Positions 8,898 to 17,842 of a stretch of DNA of 64,000 bases are shown here, one piece after another. The notes below the pieces were generated by a model. The model had not been told where the DNA came from, did not search any database, and was given only the letters and a program-made list of their open reading frames with translations. The stretch covers positions 496,001 to 560,000 of the forward strand of contig NZ_FUWY01000001.1 of NCBI RefSeq assembly GCF_900167375.1, given 5' to 3'. The translations under genes were made by a program, and so were the position numbers. Numbering within the stretch: the stretch's first letter is position 1; each line of letters starts with the position of its first letter. The DNA comes from Anaerorhabdus furcosa. GTDB lineage: Bacteria > Bacillota_I > Bacilli_A > Erysipelotrichales > Erysipelotrichaceae.

Positions 8898-9740
8898 TTA
8901 TTCTAAATTACTATCTTTAAATTCTTCAAAGTGTTTGAAACAATACTTCGCTACCCCCGATTCTTCATTTGAGGTAGTGATTGTATCCGCAATTAATTTT
9001 AATTCAATGCATGCATTTTCCATTGCTACTTTGATTCCCGCATTTTGAAGTAAGGTAACATCATTATTCGCATCTCCAAACGCAACTACATCTTTACAAT
9101 TCACATCAAGACGTTCACATAACCACTTTAGCGCATTGCCCTTTGATGCTTTTTTGTTCATAACTTCTATATTAGTTTTAAGTGATGACGATGTTGTTAG
9201 TTCAGAGAATTGCTTTATAATCTCAATTACTTTACGTTTGGTATCTTCATCTTTATAAAAAATATTCAAACGATCTATTTGTGGGCATGATCGTATAAAT
9301 TGAATCATGTCACTCTCTACAACTTTTCTACTTGATACTACATAATGATAAATTCCTTGATCTAAATTAAACTCATGAAGTCGATCCATTACACTTTTTT
9401 GTGTATATACTTCATTATCTGAAAAAATATCAAAAGTAATATCAAAATGGTTTAACTTGTTGTATAAGTCAATAACCAAGTTGTTCGAAAGTCCACAAAA
9501 GAATAATTCTTTTTTATCTTTAACACTATAGATAGATGAACCATTTCCACAGATTGCATACAAAACACTTGGGTGGTTAATAATTTCATGACTCATCCCA
9601 GACAAAAGTCTTCCTGATGCAGGTATAAATAAAATATTATTTTGATGACACTTTTCTAATAACTCATGATTTTCTTGAGATATTTTTTTATCTTCTGTAA
9701 GAAAAGTTCCATCTAAATCTGATACAATCATTTTCAACAT
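8898..9740 (-). CDS. Cof-type HAD-IIB phosphatase
   Basis: A 280-residue Cof/YidA-like HAD hydrolase. Motif I is VSDLDGTFL (nucleophile Asp8), the sugar-phosphatase cap spans the middle, and motif IV is VAFGDANNDVTLLQ near residues 213-225. These enzymes dephosphorylate sugar phosphates or nucleotides. The gene follows the IlvD/Edd-type dehydratase by a single base, so it is almost certainly the last gene of the PTS/KDPG operon. It could relieve build-up of a phosphorylated intermediate of that pathway; this is inference from position. Confidence 0.88.
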   Translation of the reverse strand: MLKMIVSDLDGTFLTEDKKISQENHELLEKCHQNNILFIPASGRLLSGMSHEIINHPSVLYAICGNGSSIYSVKDKKELFFCGLSNNLVIDLYNKLNHFDITFDIFSDNEVYTQKSVMDRLHEFNLDQGIYHYVVSSRKVVESDMIQFIRSCPQIDRLNIFYKDEDTKRKVIEIIKQFSELTTSSSLKTNIEVMNKKASKGNALKWLCERLDVNCKDVVAFGDANNDVTLLQNAGIKVAMENACIELKLIADTITTSNEESGVAKYCFKHFEEFKDSNLE

Positions 9741-9741
9741 A

Positions 9742-11376
9742 CTATTTAAGTATTGCTCCTTCTTTTGCAGAATTTACCAATTTTGCATAACGTCCAAGTA
9801 AACCTTTTTCTTGTTGATGGCTAAATGTTTTTTTCATCCTTATTCTATTTTGTATCTCTTCGTCTGTTAAATCAACAGAAATTTTATTTTGCGCCAAATC
9901 AACCTGTATTTTATCGCCATCTTCAATGATTGATATTGGACCATCTTCGGCAGCTTCAGGGCATAGATAGCCTATACTCAAACCACCAGAGGCACCTGAA
10001 AATCTACCATCGGTGATAATAGCTGTATTGGGAATAGCTTTCATAACTTCTGTAATACGATGAAGTTCTTTCATACCAGGACCACCTTTTGGCCCCTCAT
10101 ATCGAACGATTAATGCATCTCCTGATTGTATTAACTTCTTATTGAATGCTTCAAAACATTCTTCCTCAGAATTAAATACTTTTGCAACACCCTCAAATTG
10201 ATGCAATTCAGTAGGTACTGCACTTGTTTTTACCAATGCTCCCTCTGGTGCTAAGTTACCATATAAAACTTGGATTCCATTAGCAACTGATTTTTCATCA
10301 TCAACCGTCCTTATTATATTTCGATCCACATCTATTTTTTTACTCAATTCTTCTTTTATTGTCTTCCCTGTTACAGTTAGACAATCTGTATCTAAGAACT
10401 GTTCAACTGATTTCATAATTGCAGGTACTCCTCCTGCTTTGTACAAATCAACACAAGTTAAATTTCCATTTGGAACAATATTGCAAATAACTGGAACTCG
10501 ACTTGTTGTATCTGCAAAGTCTTTCCATTCAAGTTTTAAATTCAATTCATGTGCTAACGCTGGCAAATGAATCAGTGCATTCAAAGAGCCTCCAATTGCG
10601 CTCAAAACAGTTACTGCATTGTTTAGTGCATCTTGTGTCATGATTTGGGAAGGGGTAATGCCATTTCTTACAAGATTCATCAATGCAATCCCACTATCTC
10701 TAGCGCTAAAACGTCTCATACTTGTTGAACTTGGAATGAGTGATCCATAAGGTAGCATCATTCCTAACGCCTCACATAAGCAGCCCATTGTATTGGCAGT
10801 GCCTAAGAAAGGACAAATACCAGGCCCTGTATAATATTTTAATGTTCCTTCAATAACTTCTCGTTCGCTTATTTCACCTCGAAGAAATTTTTGTCTTAAT
10901 TCTTTTGATTCATTCGGTTTGATTTCTGCATAGCATGGACCTGATGTTACAAGTATACTTGGAAGATTTATTCGAGCTGCTGCATTGAGCATTGCAGGAA
11001 CAATCTTATCGCATGCTGCTAAATAGACAACACCATCAAACACACCTTCTCCAACAATCATTGCTTCACAAGAATCAGTAATAATTTCACGATGAGGAAG
11101 ACAATATCGCATTCCTGAATGTCCTTGAGCTATACCATCACACATTGCAATTGTATTGAACTCAACTGGTTCGCCACCTGCTTCTAAGATTCCTTTTTTT
11201 ACTTCTTCTGCTAATTTTCTTAGAGGTTCGTGTCCTGGACAAATTTCATTCCAACTATTCGCAATTGCTATTAATGGTTTCTCATTAAGAGCATCAATTG
11301 ATACTCCTGCAGCTGCTAGATGTGCTTTTGATATTGCTTTTTGAAATGGTTCTAATTTATCAATTGCTCTTTTCAT
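9742..11376 (-). CDS. IlvD/Edd-family dehydratase, probably sugar-acid specific
   Basis: A 544-residue iron-sulfur dehydratase. The three cluster cysteines are visible at Cys46 (NEICPGHE), Cys122 (AACDKIVPAM, with the carbamylated-lysine position Lys124) and Cys188 (GPGICPFLGTANTM); Asp80 (MCDGIAQGH) is a metal ligand. Sequence length fits dihydroxyacid dehydratase, but the third-cysteine motif contains GTAN as in sugar-acid dehydratases. There are no branched-chain biosynthesis genes nearby, and a KDPG aldolase and PTS lie in the same operon. I infer that it converts a phosphorylated or free aldonate into a 2-keto-3-deoxy acid. True IlvD activity cannot be excluded. Confidence 0.85.
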   Translation of the reverse strand: MKRAIDKLEPFQKAISKAHLAAAGVSIDALNEKPLIAIANSWNEICPGHEPLRKLAEEVKKGILEAGGEPVEFNTIAMCDGIAQGHSGMRYCLPHREIITDSCEAMIVGEGVFDGVVYLAACDKIVPAMLNAAARINLPSILVTSGPCYAEIKPNESKELRQKFLRGEISEREVIEGTLKYYTGPGICPFLGTANTMGCLCEALGMMLPYGSLIPSSTSMRRFSARDSGIALMNLVRNGITPSQIMTQDALNNAVTVLSAIGGSLNALIHLPALAHELNLKLEWKDFADTTSRVPVICNIVPNGNLTCVDLYKAGGVPAIMKSVEQFLDTDCLTVTGKTIKEELSKKIDVDRNIIRTVDDEKSVANGIQVLYGNLAPEGALVKTSAVPTELHQFEGVAKVFNSEEECFEAFNKKLIQSGDALIVRYEGPKGGPGMKELHRITEVMKAIPNTAIITDGRFSGASGGLSIGYLCPEAAEDGPISIIEDGDKIQVDLAQNKISVDLTDEEIQNRIRMKKTFSHQQEKGLLGRYAKLVNSAKEGAILK

Positions 11377-11400
11377 ATGTTCTCCTTTTTCAAATAGATA

Positions 11401-11420
11401 AAGAGGATTTTCACCCTCTT
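11401..11420 (-). terminator. Weak intra-operon hairpin before the dehydratase
   Basis: A 6-bp stem AAGAGG/CCTCTT with an 8-base loop and a T-rich tail lies between the EIIC stop and the dehydratase start. It may attenuate or trim the downstream part of the operon. Confidence 0.35.
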
Positions 11421-11424
11421 TTAA

Positions 11425-12777
11425 TTATTCTTCAGTTTGTGCTACTTTCTTCTTTTTACTCATAAAGAACCATACGATTCCAAAGACAAGTAGAAGTACT
11501 GGTATAGATATCATTGGGTTCTTTGTAAATGCTTCAAACACTAAGAAACTTTCAGTCAGTGCTGTTGCTGCAAACGAAGCGATACCACCATCAAATTGTA
11601 ATCCTACTGATGTAGCAAGAGCTGTAAGAACTGGTGATGTAATTGTTCCTGCTAATAAAACTGCTGCCATTGTAACTAATCCTATAATAATACTTCTAAA
11701 TAAATTACCTTTACAAATTGCAACAACAAGAGCAACACGGAATGTTAATACTGCAAGATCTGCAAATGGTAACACACGGTTTCCTGGAAGAATAACTGCT
11801 AATGCAATAACAAGTGGAGTTAAAATTAGAGAAGTTGTAATAACATTTTCATTACCAACAACAACTGCTGCATCTAAACCAATAAATAATTTTCTTCCTT
11901 TGAATCTTGATTGAGTGAATTTTTTTGCTGCTTCAGAAATCGGCATTAACCCTTCCATAAATAATGAAGTCATCTTTGGAATCAATACCATGACTGCTGC
12001 CATGTTAACACCTAAATTAAATGATTGAGCAAGATCATATTTTGCTAATAAACCAATCCCAACACCTAAGATAATACCTAGCATCATTGGTTCTCCAAAG
12101 AATCCTAAATATTTTTTAGCACTTGAAATAGAGAAATCAATTTTATTGATTACTGGAATTCTATCAATTAACCAGTTCATTGGTGCTGCAATAATAACTG
12201 ATGATACTGCTGATACTGTTGGCAAGGATACATCCGGTATCCCAAAATATTTTTCAACGAGTGGTTGTGTCCAGTCAGATAATTTAAATGTTACAACTGC
12301 CATTACTGCAGATGCTCCCATTGCTAAGAACACACTGTTCGTTGAGAAGTACACCATAATCCCAACAATTGCCATGTGGTGGTAATTCCAAATATCCACA
12401 TCCATTGTATCTGTTAACTTAAAAGTAAGCATAACAATGTTAATAAATAAAATTTCAAATACTAGAATAGCGATAATTGGTGATGCCCAAGTTACTGATG
12501 CAATTGCACCCCACCCAACATCAATAATATCTAGATTAATTCCAAAGTTTTGAACCATTGCTTGTGCCGCTGGTCCAATATTACTTTTTAATAAATTTAC
12601 AACTAAGTTAATACCTGCAAAACCAATTGCAATTGTTACCCCAGACTTAAATGCTTTTGAAAATTTTACACCAAATATTAATCCAATTAATGTGATGATT
12701 ATTGGTAGCATAACTAGTGATCCTGCATTTAAGATTGTTTGGAACCCTGCATAGATTATATCTAAAATTGCTTCCAT
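11425..12777 (-). CDS. PTS galactitol-type EIIC permease
   Basis: A 450-residue polytopic protein of the galactitol (GatC) PTS permease family, with about ten or more membrane segments. The cytoplasmic segment KFTQSRFKGRKLFIGLDAAVVVGNENVI is the part most like GatC proteins. It carries the sugar across the membrane and presents it to EIIB for phosphorylation. The gene is 22 bases downstream of EIIB in the order EIIA-EIIB-EIIC. The family includes galactitol, arabitol and sugar-acid transporters; the aldolase and dehydratase in the operon suggest a sugar acid rather than a polyol. Confidence 0.9.
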   Translation of the reverse strand: MEAILDIIYAGFQTILNAGSLVMLPIIITLIGLIFGVKFSKAFKSGVTIAIGFAGINLVVNLLKSNIGPAAQAMVQNFGINLDIIDVGWGAIASVTWASPIIAILVFEILFINIVMLTFKLTDTMDVDIWNYHHMAIVGIMVYFSTNSVFLAMGASAVMAVVTFKLSDWTQPLVEKYFGIPDVSLPTVSAVSSVIIAAPMNWLIDRIPVINKIDFSISSAKKYLGFFGEPMMLGIILGVGIGLLAKYDLAQSFNLGVNMAAVMVLIPKMTSLFMEGLMPISEAAKKFTQSRFKGRKLFIGLDAAVVVGNENVITTSLILTPLVIALAVILPGNRVLPFADLAVLTFRVALVVAICKGNLFRSIIIGLVTMAAVLLAGTITSPVLTALATSVGLQFDGGIASFAATALTESFLVFEAFTKNPMISIPVLLLVFGIVWFFMSKKKKVAQTEE

Positions 12778-12799
12778 TTTTGTCTATCTCCCTTTTTCC

Positions 12800-13078
12800 T
12801 TATTTCAAATGACTTACAATATTTTCTAATGTTTCTTCTTCATTAATTCCTGTTAGTAATGCAATAGCACCCACAACTGGAATATTAATATCATCATTAG
12901 AATATTTACCTGTAGTGACTAGTAAATCAAAATCTGATGCTTTTGATTCAACTTCTAAAAGTTTACATTGTACTACATTTACAGCAATACCTTCAGCTTC
13001 ACATTTATCTTTGATTTTGCTAGCGACTACTGTTGATGTTGCAACACCATTTCCACATGCGATTAAAATTCTTTTCAT
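12800..13078 (-). CDS. PTS galactitol-type EIIB component
   Basis: A 92-residue EIIB of the lactose/galactitol-like fold. The phosphocysteine is Cys8 in ILIACGNGVATSTVV, the P-loop-like signature of GatB proteins. It accepts phosphate from the neighbouring EIIA and passes it to the imported substrate. The ATG has a GGAGAGAG ribosome site and the gene is 18 bases downstream of EIIA. Confidence 0.93.
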   Translation of the reverse strand: MKRILIACGNGVATSTVVASKIKDKCEAEGIAVNVVQCKLLEVESKASDFDLLVTTGKYSNDDINIPVVGAIALLTGINEEETLENIVSHLK

Positions 13079-13096
13079 TTTCTCTCTCCTTTTCCG

Positions 13097-13552
13097 TTAA
13101 ATTAACTTATCTTTAGTCAAGTCAAAGACTATTTTCGGATCATTTGTCATTGTGATCTTCGATAATATATCCTGATCTTGAATCAAAGCAATAATTTTTT
13201 GTAACATTTCAATATGTCCATGTGGCTCAGTAAGGGCCATCATAATCACCATAGATACTTTAATATTTGTATCGGGATCATCCATTTTCGCAAATTCTAC
13301 TGGATGTTTTAAAACCCCAACGCACAAAGCTGCTTCATTCACATTTGCAATATCACAATGAGGGATTGCTACATTGATTCCTTCTGTATCAATACCTGTA
13401 GGATATGTTTTTTCTCTTTCCAAAATTGCATTTAAATAGGTATCCTTAACCAATTTCTTACTTTCTAGAAGTTTTGCCATTTTTTGAAGAACTTCTTCTT
13501 TAGGTAATTCTTCTTCAATTACTATGATTTGTGATTCATTATAGTTTGTCAT
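13097..13552 (-). CDS. PTS fructose/galactitol-type EIIA component
   Basis: A 151-residue PTS EIIA of the fructose/mannitol/Ntr class. The phosphohistidine is His65 in NVAIPHCDIANVNE. It takes phosphate from HPr and phosphorylates EIIB. The gene lies 4 bases after the KDPG aldolase stop, in a tight operon. Confidence 0.92.
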   Translation of the reverse strand: MTNYNESQIIVIEEELPKEEVLQKMAKLLESKKLVKDTYLNAILEREKTYPTGIDTEGINVAIPHCDIANVNEAALCVGVLKHPVEFAKMDDPDTNIKVSMVIMMALTEPHGHIEMLQKIIALIQDQDILSKITMTNDPKIVFDLTKDKLI

Positions 13553-13556
13553 TCAT

Positions 13557-14186
13557 CTACTCTCCCCAATTCATTTTTGATTCGAAATATTCAATTTGTT
13601 TCTTTAATTCTTCTTCATTGCATTCAATAATATCTTGTTTATTGAATATCCCTGATCCAATACCTGCATAGCTTGCACCTGCTTGTAAAAATTCACTAAC
13701 ATTCTCACAATTAATTCCACCTACTACCATGATGGGCATAACCCCAAGTGGCGCAAATATATCTTGGATATATTTTGAACCTAAACGAGCTGCTGGAAAT
13801 ATTTTTACAATGTCTGCACCGTCTTCAAATGATTGTTTAATTTCAGTAGGTGAAAATGCGCCTGGTACTGTAACCACATGATGGGCTTTACAATAATCTA
13901 ATATTTCTTTACTTAACATGGTTGGTGATAGGATGAATTTTACTTTTGCATCAATGCATTGCTTAACTTGCTCTAGTGTTAAAACTGTTCCTGCACCAAC
14001 TAAGATTTGACCACCAAATTCATCAACAATCTTCCGAATCATATCAATTGCACCTTCAGAATTCATCGTAATTTCAACAGAACGTAATCTTGTTCCAACC
14101 ATCGACTTAACAACAGCACGAACACTTTCATAGTTATATCCTCTTAAAATTACAGTAACTTTAGGGAAATCTAAAATCTCTGTCAT
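13557..14186 (-). CDS. eda: KDPG / KHG aldolase (Eda-type)
   Basis: A 209-residue class I aldolase. Glu38 in RSVEITMNS and the Schiff-base Lys128 in DGADIVKIFPAARLG match the active site of 2-keto-3-deoxy-6-phosphogluconate aldolase, and the phosphate site is GAGT plus VGGIN. It cleaves KDPG (or an epimer such as KDPGal) to pyruvate and glyceraldehyde 3-phosphate. The frame is open upstream to 14258, but AAGGGGG lies 9 bases before the ATG at 14186. That Shine-Dalgarno is inside a long hairpin (14190-14234), which suggests translational control. Confidence 0.92.
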   Translation of the reverse strand: MTEILDFPKVTVILRGYNYESVRAVVKSMVGTRLRSVEITMNSEGAIDMIRKIVDEFGGQILVGAGTVLTLEQVKQCIDAKVKFILSPTMLSKEILDYCKAHHVVTVPGAFSPTEIKQSFEDGADIVKIFPAARLGSKYIQDIFAPLGVMPIMVVGGINCENVSEFLQAGASYAGIGSGIFNKQDIIECNEEELKKQIEYFESKMNWGE

Positions 14187-14189
14187 ATA

Positions 14190-14234
14190 AAAGTCCCCCT
14201 TCGCTATTAGTATATGTGCGAAGAGGGACCTTTC
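14190..14234 (-). promoter_or_regulatory. Intercistronic hairpin that covers the aldolase ribosome site
   Basis: Plus-strand arms AAAAGTCCCCCTTCGC (14190-14205) and GCGAAGAGGGACCTTT (14219-14234) pair over 16 positions with two mismatches and a 13-base loop. In the transcript the AAGGGGG Shine-Dalgarno of eda is within the 3' arm, only a few bases from the ATG. It could be an RNA-processing stabiliser, a translational switch or an attenuator. Confidence 0.65.
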
Positions 14235-14250
14235 ATTGTCCAATACTGTA

Positions 14251-17064
14251 TTATCCAAAGAATTTTTTAAATATTTCTTTTTCTGATTTACACGCTTTTA
14301 ATAACTCCATAAATTCAGGCTCTTTAATGTGTTGATATAACTCTTCAAAGGCTGTTCTATGGCTTTCATCTATCGCAATCGTGAAGATAAAGTCGACCAT
14401 ATTATCTCCATCCCAACAGATTGGTTTGTCTAATTTTGTGATATGAATGACTGATTTTGTAACAAATTTTGTTTCTCCATGAGGAATTGCCATGTTTCCT
14501 TTTAAATATGTTGGCAAAAATGCTTCTCTTTTATAAACACTTAGTAAAAAAGATTCTGTTACATAACCATCCATCGATAATTTTTTAACAATTTTATCCA
14601 ATATTTCCTCTTTACTAACTTTGCTGTGTTCAATTAGAATACAATCTTCATGCAATACATCTTCCAGTGGATTATAGAAATTTGTATTATTAATAACCAA
14701 ATTCTTTAATCGCTCCAATCCTTCTCTTTGATGAATCTCTTCTGCTGAGAAGAATGGTAAATCAATTACATTGGGATTGATTGTTCCAACACACGCAACA
14801 AGATCATATTCTTTTGATAGCATATTAATCTTGTCTTGAATCTTCGACTCATCAACATACCCAATATGCAACCACTCCAACTTCTTAAATACTGTTTCGA
14901 ATTGATGACGAATGTAATTCTCTAAGTGAATCGCTGCTCCTTCTCCTGTTATGCAACATGTAAGTATAGCTGGCTTTTTTGATTTTGGTGAATTTTGATT
15001 TTCATAAATGTTCATTGTTTCTTTGGAATCAATGGATGTTAAAATCTCATCCAATGAGTCTTGAGTCCACAATGTTTTTCGCATGCATTCAATTACCAAA
15101 AGTGTGTCTGTTCTTCCCAACACGCCTACATGAATATCCAAAGTTTCTTCAATCTTCGCTCTTACCTGAAGCAAAGAACCCATATCCGCTAAGATAATCG
15201 TTCCTTTCCCTTCATCAATTTGTTTTACTTTAGCAATGACTTTATCACACATAATCTTTGGTGTATCTTCATATTCTAAATCTAATCCATGAGCGTGATT
15301 TTCACCTAAAATAACATTAGCTGCTTCTGCCATTGCTGTTGCAACATGACCATGCGATACCACTAACACCGCAATTCGTTTTGAGTCTACATTGTAGTTG
15401 CTTTGAAACTTTTGAAAGTAAATTGCCAAATAACCTGCTTCTTCATTCAAATGAGGAATTTTTACTTTTGTGGACAAATTCTCTAAGATATTTCTTGCGA
15501 CAAAAAATTCTTTTGGACAGTTATCTTTAATTTGTTTCAATTCACTTGATACATGTTGTTTTGTTGATTGTCGATCTTTCAACATTTTCAAATGAACTGC
15601 GAGTGGGAAAACAATTGCTTCATTTAAAAATGGTAATTCCAATTTCGCTCTTTCATAAATTGATTGTGATAAGTTCAATATTTCCTCGCCTGCTATTATT
15701 GATATTTCTTCTCTAGAAAGTTTATTTTTTTGAACATCACGGATTTGTTGTAGAAGACTAATTTCAATTTCCTCTGATAATTGTTTTTCAACTTCCAAAC
15801 TAGGAAGCCCTGCTTGTTTTAATTCTGAGAATCTCTTTTCTAGTTTGCTGTAATTATCCCAACTATCATTTATTTTTGTACGTGAAAAAACTTTCTCTTC
15901 TTTTGAAATGAAGACCAAATCTCCTCTTATCCATGTGTTAACATCTTTTTCAACTTGTACTCTTTGATTTATAAAGGTTTCGCTTAAAAATCTTGATTCT
16001 ATGATTAACTCTTTTTTCTCAGTAACTTTACTTTCAACAAACGCTTTTGCACAAGCTATCTTAACCTCCGCAAATAACTGTCGCATATTCTCGGCATAAT
16101 CTTGGCTTGCTAAAGCAATCAATACATCTCTTTTAACAGTGATATCCAATTTCATTTGTTGACTTTCAAGCATAAAAGCTTGTTTTATGAATTCTATTCT
16201 TTCTAGAAGAGATCGCTCAATAAATCTCGGCATTTCTATTTTCATCGCAAAATGACGCAATACTTCTTTACTGACTGTTGATGATGCCTTTGCATGAATA
16301 CTTGCAATAATAAGCGCTTTACTCGTTCGTATTGTTAAATTATCATTTAGTCTAGTCAACTGTCTTTTATCAAGATATCGATACAATGACTCTAATCCCT
16401 GTGGTGGAAAGAATTCAATGTTCTTGATATACACAAAATTCAATTCTTCTTGTTCTATACAACCTTTTTGAGATTCTTTACCAAATAAAAACTCTAGCAA
16501 ATCAAGAGGTCTTTCTAAGTAATCAATGCAATCAACTTCATAAACATAAACTGTTTTATCTTGATTAAGTGACTTCGCATACTCCGCCATCGCATAGACA
16601 ATAATACTTCTTCCACTACCAAACCCACCTGATAAACAACAATGCAATCCAAAGGGAGGATAACTAACTGCTGCCACAACTTGTTGAATTACATTTTTAA
16701 GCGATCCTTTTTCTCCTAATATATGACTAAAAGAATTTCCCGAATCATTTGATTTTGGTTCTTTTATTTTTAATTCCGATCTTATTTTGGCTACTACATA
16801 TTTACCAACAACAAATTGGGAATCATTTAAACATTTAGTTAATGCGCGATCTGATAAGGTTGCATCTTTAGCTAGATATTCTTGTATTACTCTAACCAAT
16901 TCATTTTTTCTTCTTTCTCTTGAATCAGGTATTTTTAATTCTTTTCTAATTCTTGTTACAACCTCACGGGAAAGATCTAATTTATCTGCAATATTTTCAT
17001 CAGTAAACGGATTTTTTTTATCTTCAATTTCAATACAATGATTAATTTCGTTTTTAATATTCAC
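14251..17064 (-). CDS. LevR-like PTS regulator with RpoN-box-like N-terminus and degenerate AAA+ domain
   Basis: A 937-residue regulator. Residues 5-55 and 57-102 are two helix-turn-helix units of the form sD.-IA..L...R.VV..iR.eLkI, resembling the C-terminal DNA-binding domain and RpoN box of sigma-54. Residues 117-345 align by eye with the AAA+ domain of LevR-type activators (GEKGSLK, YPPFGLH, FPPQGLESLYRYLDK). However, Walker A reads GGFGSGRS (Lys to Arg152), Walker B reads VYIKN (no Asp-Glu), and the GAFTGA loop is absent. Next come a PRD (His491, His538), an EIIA-Man-like domain (VVSHGHVATAMA, His571/573), an EIIB-Gat-like segment (Cys703/704) and an EIIA-Fru-like domain (IPHGET, His862). 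It likely senses PTS phosphorylation and controls the operon it heads. The start is a GTG with GGGGTG upstream. A TATAAT at 17095-17100 suggests a vegetative promoter. Confidence 0.85.
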   Translation of the reverse strand: MNIKNEINHCIEIEDKKNPFTDENIADKLDLSREVVTRIRKELKIPDSRERRKNELVRVIQEYLAKDATLSDRALTKCLNDSQFVVGKYVVAKIRSELKIKEPKSNDSGNSFSHILGEKGSLKNVIQQVVAAVSYPPFGLHCCLSGGFGSGRSIIVYAMAEYAKSLNQDKTVYVYEVDCIDYLERPLDLLEFLFGKESQKGCIEQEELNFVYIKNIEFFPPQGLESLYRYLDKRQLTRLNDNLTIRTSKALIIASIHAKASSTVSKEVLRHFAMKIEMPRFIERSLLERIEFIKQAFMLESQQMKLDITVKRDVLIALASQDYAENMRQLFAEVKIACAKAFVESKVTEKKELIIESRFLSETFINQRVQVEKDVNTWIRGDLVFISKEEKVFSRTKINDSWDNYSKLEKRFSELKQAGLPSLEVEKQLSEEIEISLLQQIRDVQKNKLSREEISIIAGEEILNLSQSIYERAKLELPFLNEAIVFPLAVHLKMLKDRQSTKQHVSSELKQIKDNCPKEFFVARNILENLSTKVKIPHLNEEAGYLAIYFQKFQSNYNVDSKRIAVLVVSHGHVATAMAEAANVILGENHAHGLDLEYEDTPKIMCDKVIAKVKQIDEGKGTIILADMGSLLQVRAKIEETLDIHVGVLGRTDTLLVIECMRKTLWTQDSLDEILTSIDSKETMNIYENQNSPKSKKPAILTCCITGEGAAIHLENYIRHQFETVFKKLEWLHIGYVDESKIQDKINMLSKEYDLVACVGTINPNVIDLPFFSAEEIHQREGLERLKNLVINNTNFYNPLEDVLHEDCILIEHSKVSKEEILDKIVKKLSMDGYVTESFLLSVYKREAFLPTYLKGNMAIPHGETKFVTKSVIHITKLDKPICWDGDNMVDFIFTIAIDESHRTAFEELYQHIKEPEFMELLKACKSEKEIFKKFFG

Positions 17065-17107
17065 TTTAGTTCACCCCAATACTCAGTCCACACTATTATA
17101 GCTCAAG

Positions 17108-17140
17108 AATAAAAGAAAACCACTTCTAATTTTGAAGTGG
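17108..17140 (-). terminator. Terminator of the pfl operon
   Basis: The arms CCACTTC and GAAGTGG overlap the pflA stop codon and are followed on the minus strand by TTTTCTTTTATT. It separates pflA from the PTS operon promoter. Confidence 0.8.
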
Positions 17141-17842
17141 TTCATTATTATACCATTGTTCGATTCTTACTATATCTTCATTTGTTGCATCCGGTATATC
17201 AATGTATGGATAAGCAATATTTAATTCTTCATACTTAGAATCACACAGGGATCGATAAGGCAGGAAGTCTACCTTTTCTATGCATGTATATCCTTGAAGT
17301 AAGTCTTTCAGTTGCCTTGTTTCTTCTTGCGTATCATTGATTGTCGGTATAACAACATGACGAATCCATGTCTTGCATTGAATCTTTTCAAGATATTGTA
17401 AAAATTCCAGAGTTTGTTTTAAGGAACCTTTTGCAAAAGCATCATACTTTTCTTCTGTGGTCATTTTAACATCCAATAAAACTAAATCCGTGTACTTAAT
17501 TAGTTCTTTGACATCATCATTTAATACACATCCACTAGTATCAAGTGCAGTGTGTAAATTTAGTTTATGACATTCTTTAAATAATTCTGTAACGAATTGT
17601 GATTGAAGTAATGCTTCTCCACCACTACAAGTTACACCTCCATTTTTATAGAAGGTAATTCCTTTTTTAATTTTATCAATAACTTCTTCAATACTTATTT
17701 CAATGCCATTTTCAAATTCCCATGTTTCCGGGTTATGACAACATTTGCATCGAAGCGGGCATCCTTGCATAAAAATAACTGCACGGATGCCAGGTCCATC
17801 ACTCGTTGAGAAGGAATGAAATGAATTTATTCTACCCATCAT
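17126..17842 (-). CDS. pflA: Pyruvate formate-lyase activating enzyme (radical SAM)
   Basis: A 238-residue radical SAM enzyme. The cluster-binding CX3CX2C is in [15 protein letters not shown], preceded by the PflA-typical [15 protein letters not shown]. It abstracts a hydrogen from the glycine of PflB to create the glycyl radical, using S-adenosylmethionine and reduced flavodoxin or ferredoxin. Its ATG overlaps the pflB stop (ATGA), and there is no clear Shine-Dalgarno, so translation probably depends on termination-reinitiation after pflB. Confidence 0.96.
   Translation of the reverse strand: MMGRINSFHSFSTSDGPGIRAVIFMQGCPLRCKCCHNPETWEFENGIEISIEEVIDKIKKGITFYKNGGVTCSGGEALLQSQFVTELFKECHKLNLHTALDTSGCVLNDDVKELIKYTDLVLLDVKMTTEEKYDAFAKGSLKQTLEFLQYLEKIQCKTWIRHVVIPTINDTQEETRQLKDLLQGYTCIEKVDFLPYRSLCDSKYEELNIAYPYIDIPDATNEDIVRIEQWYNNEPLQN

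Noticed and set aside
9742-11376. Read as a standard branched-chain dihydroxyacid dehydratase (ilvD)
   Set aside because: Not excluded biochemically, but the operon has a PTS and KDPG aldolase and no ilvBC, and the third-cysteine motif contains GTAN. I therefore left the gene symbol blank.
17065-17120. A sigma-54 (-24/-12) promoter for the PTS operon
   Set aside because: I did not find TGGCAC-N5-TTGC; only a TATAAT is visible, which is in line with the regulator's loss of the GAFTGA loop.
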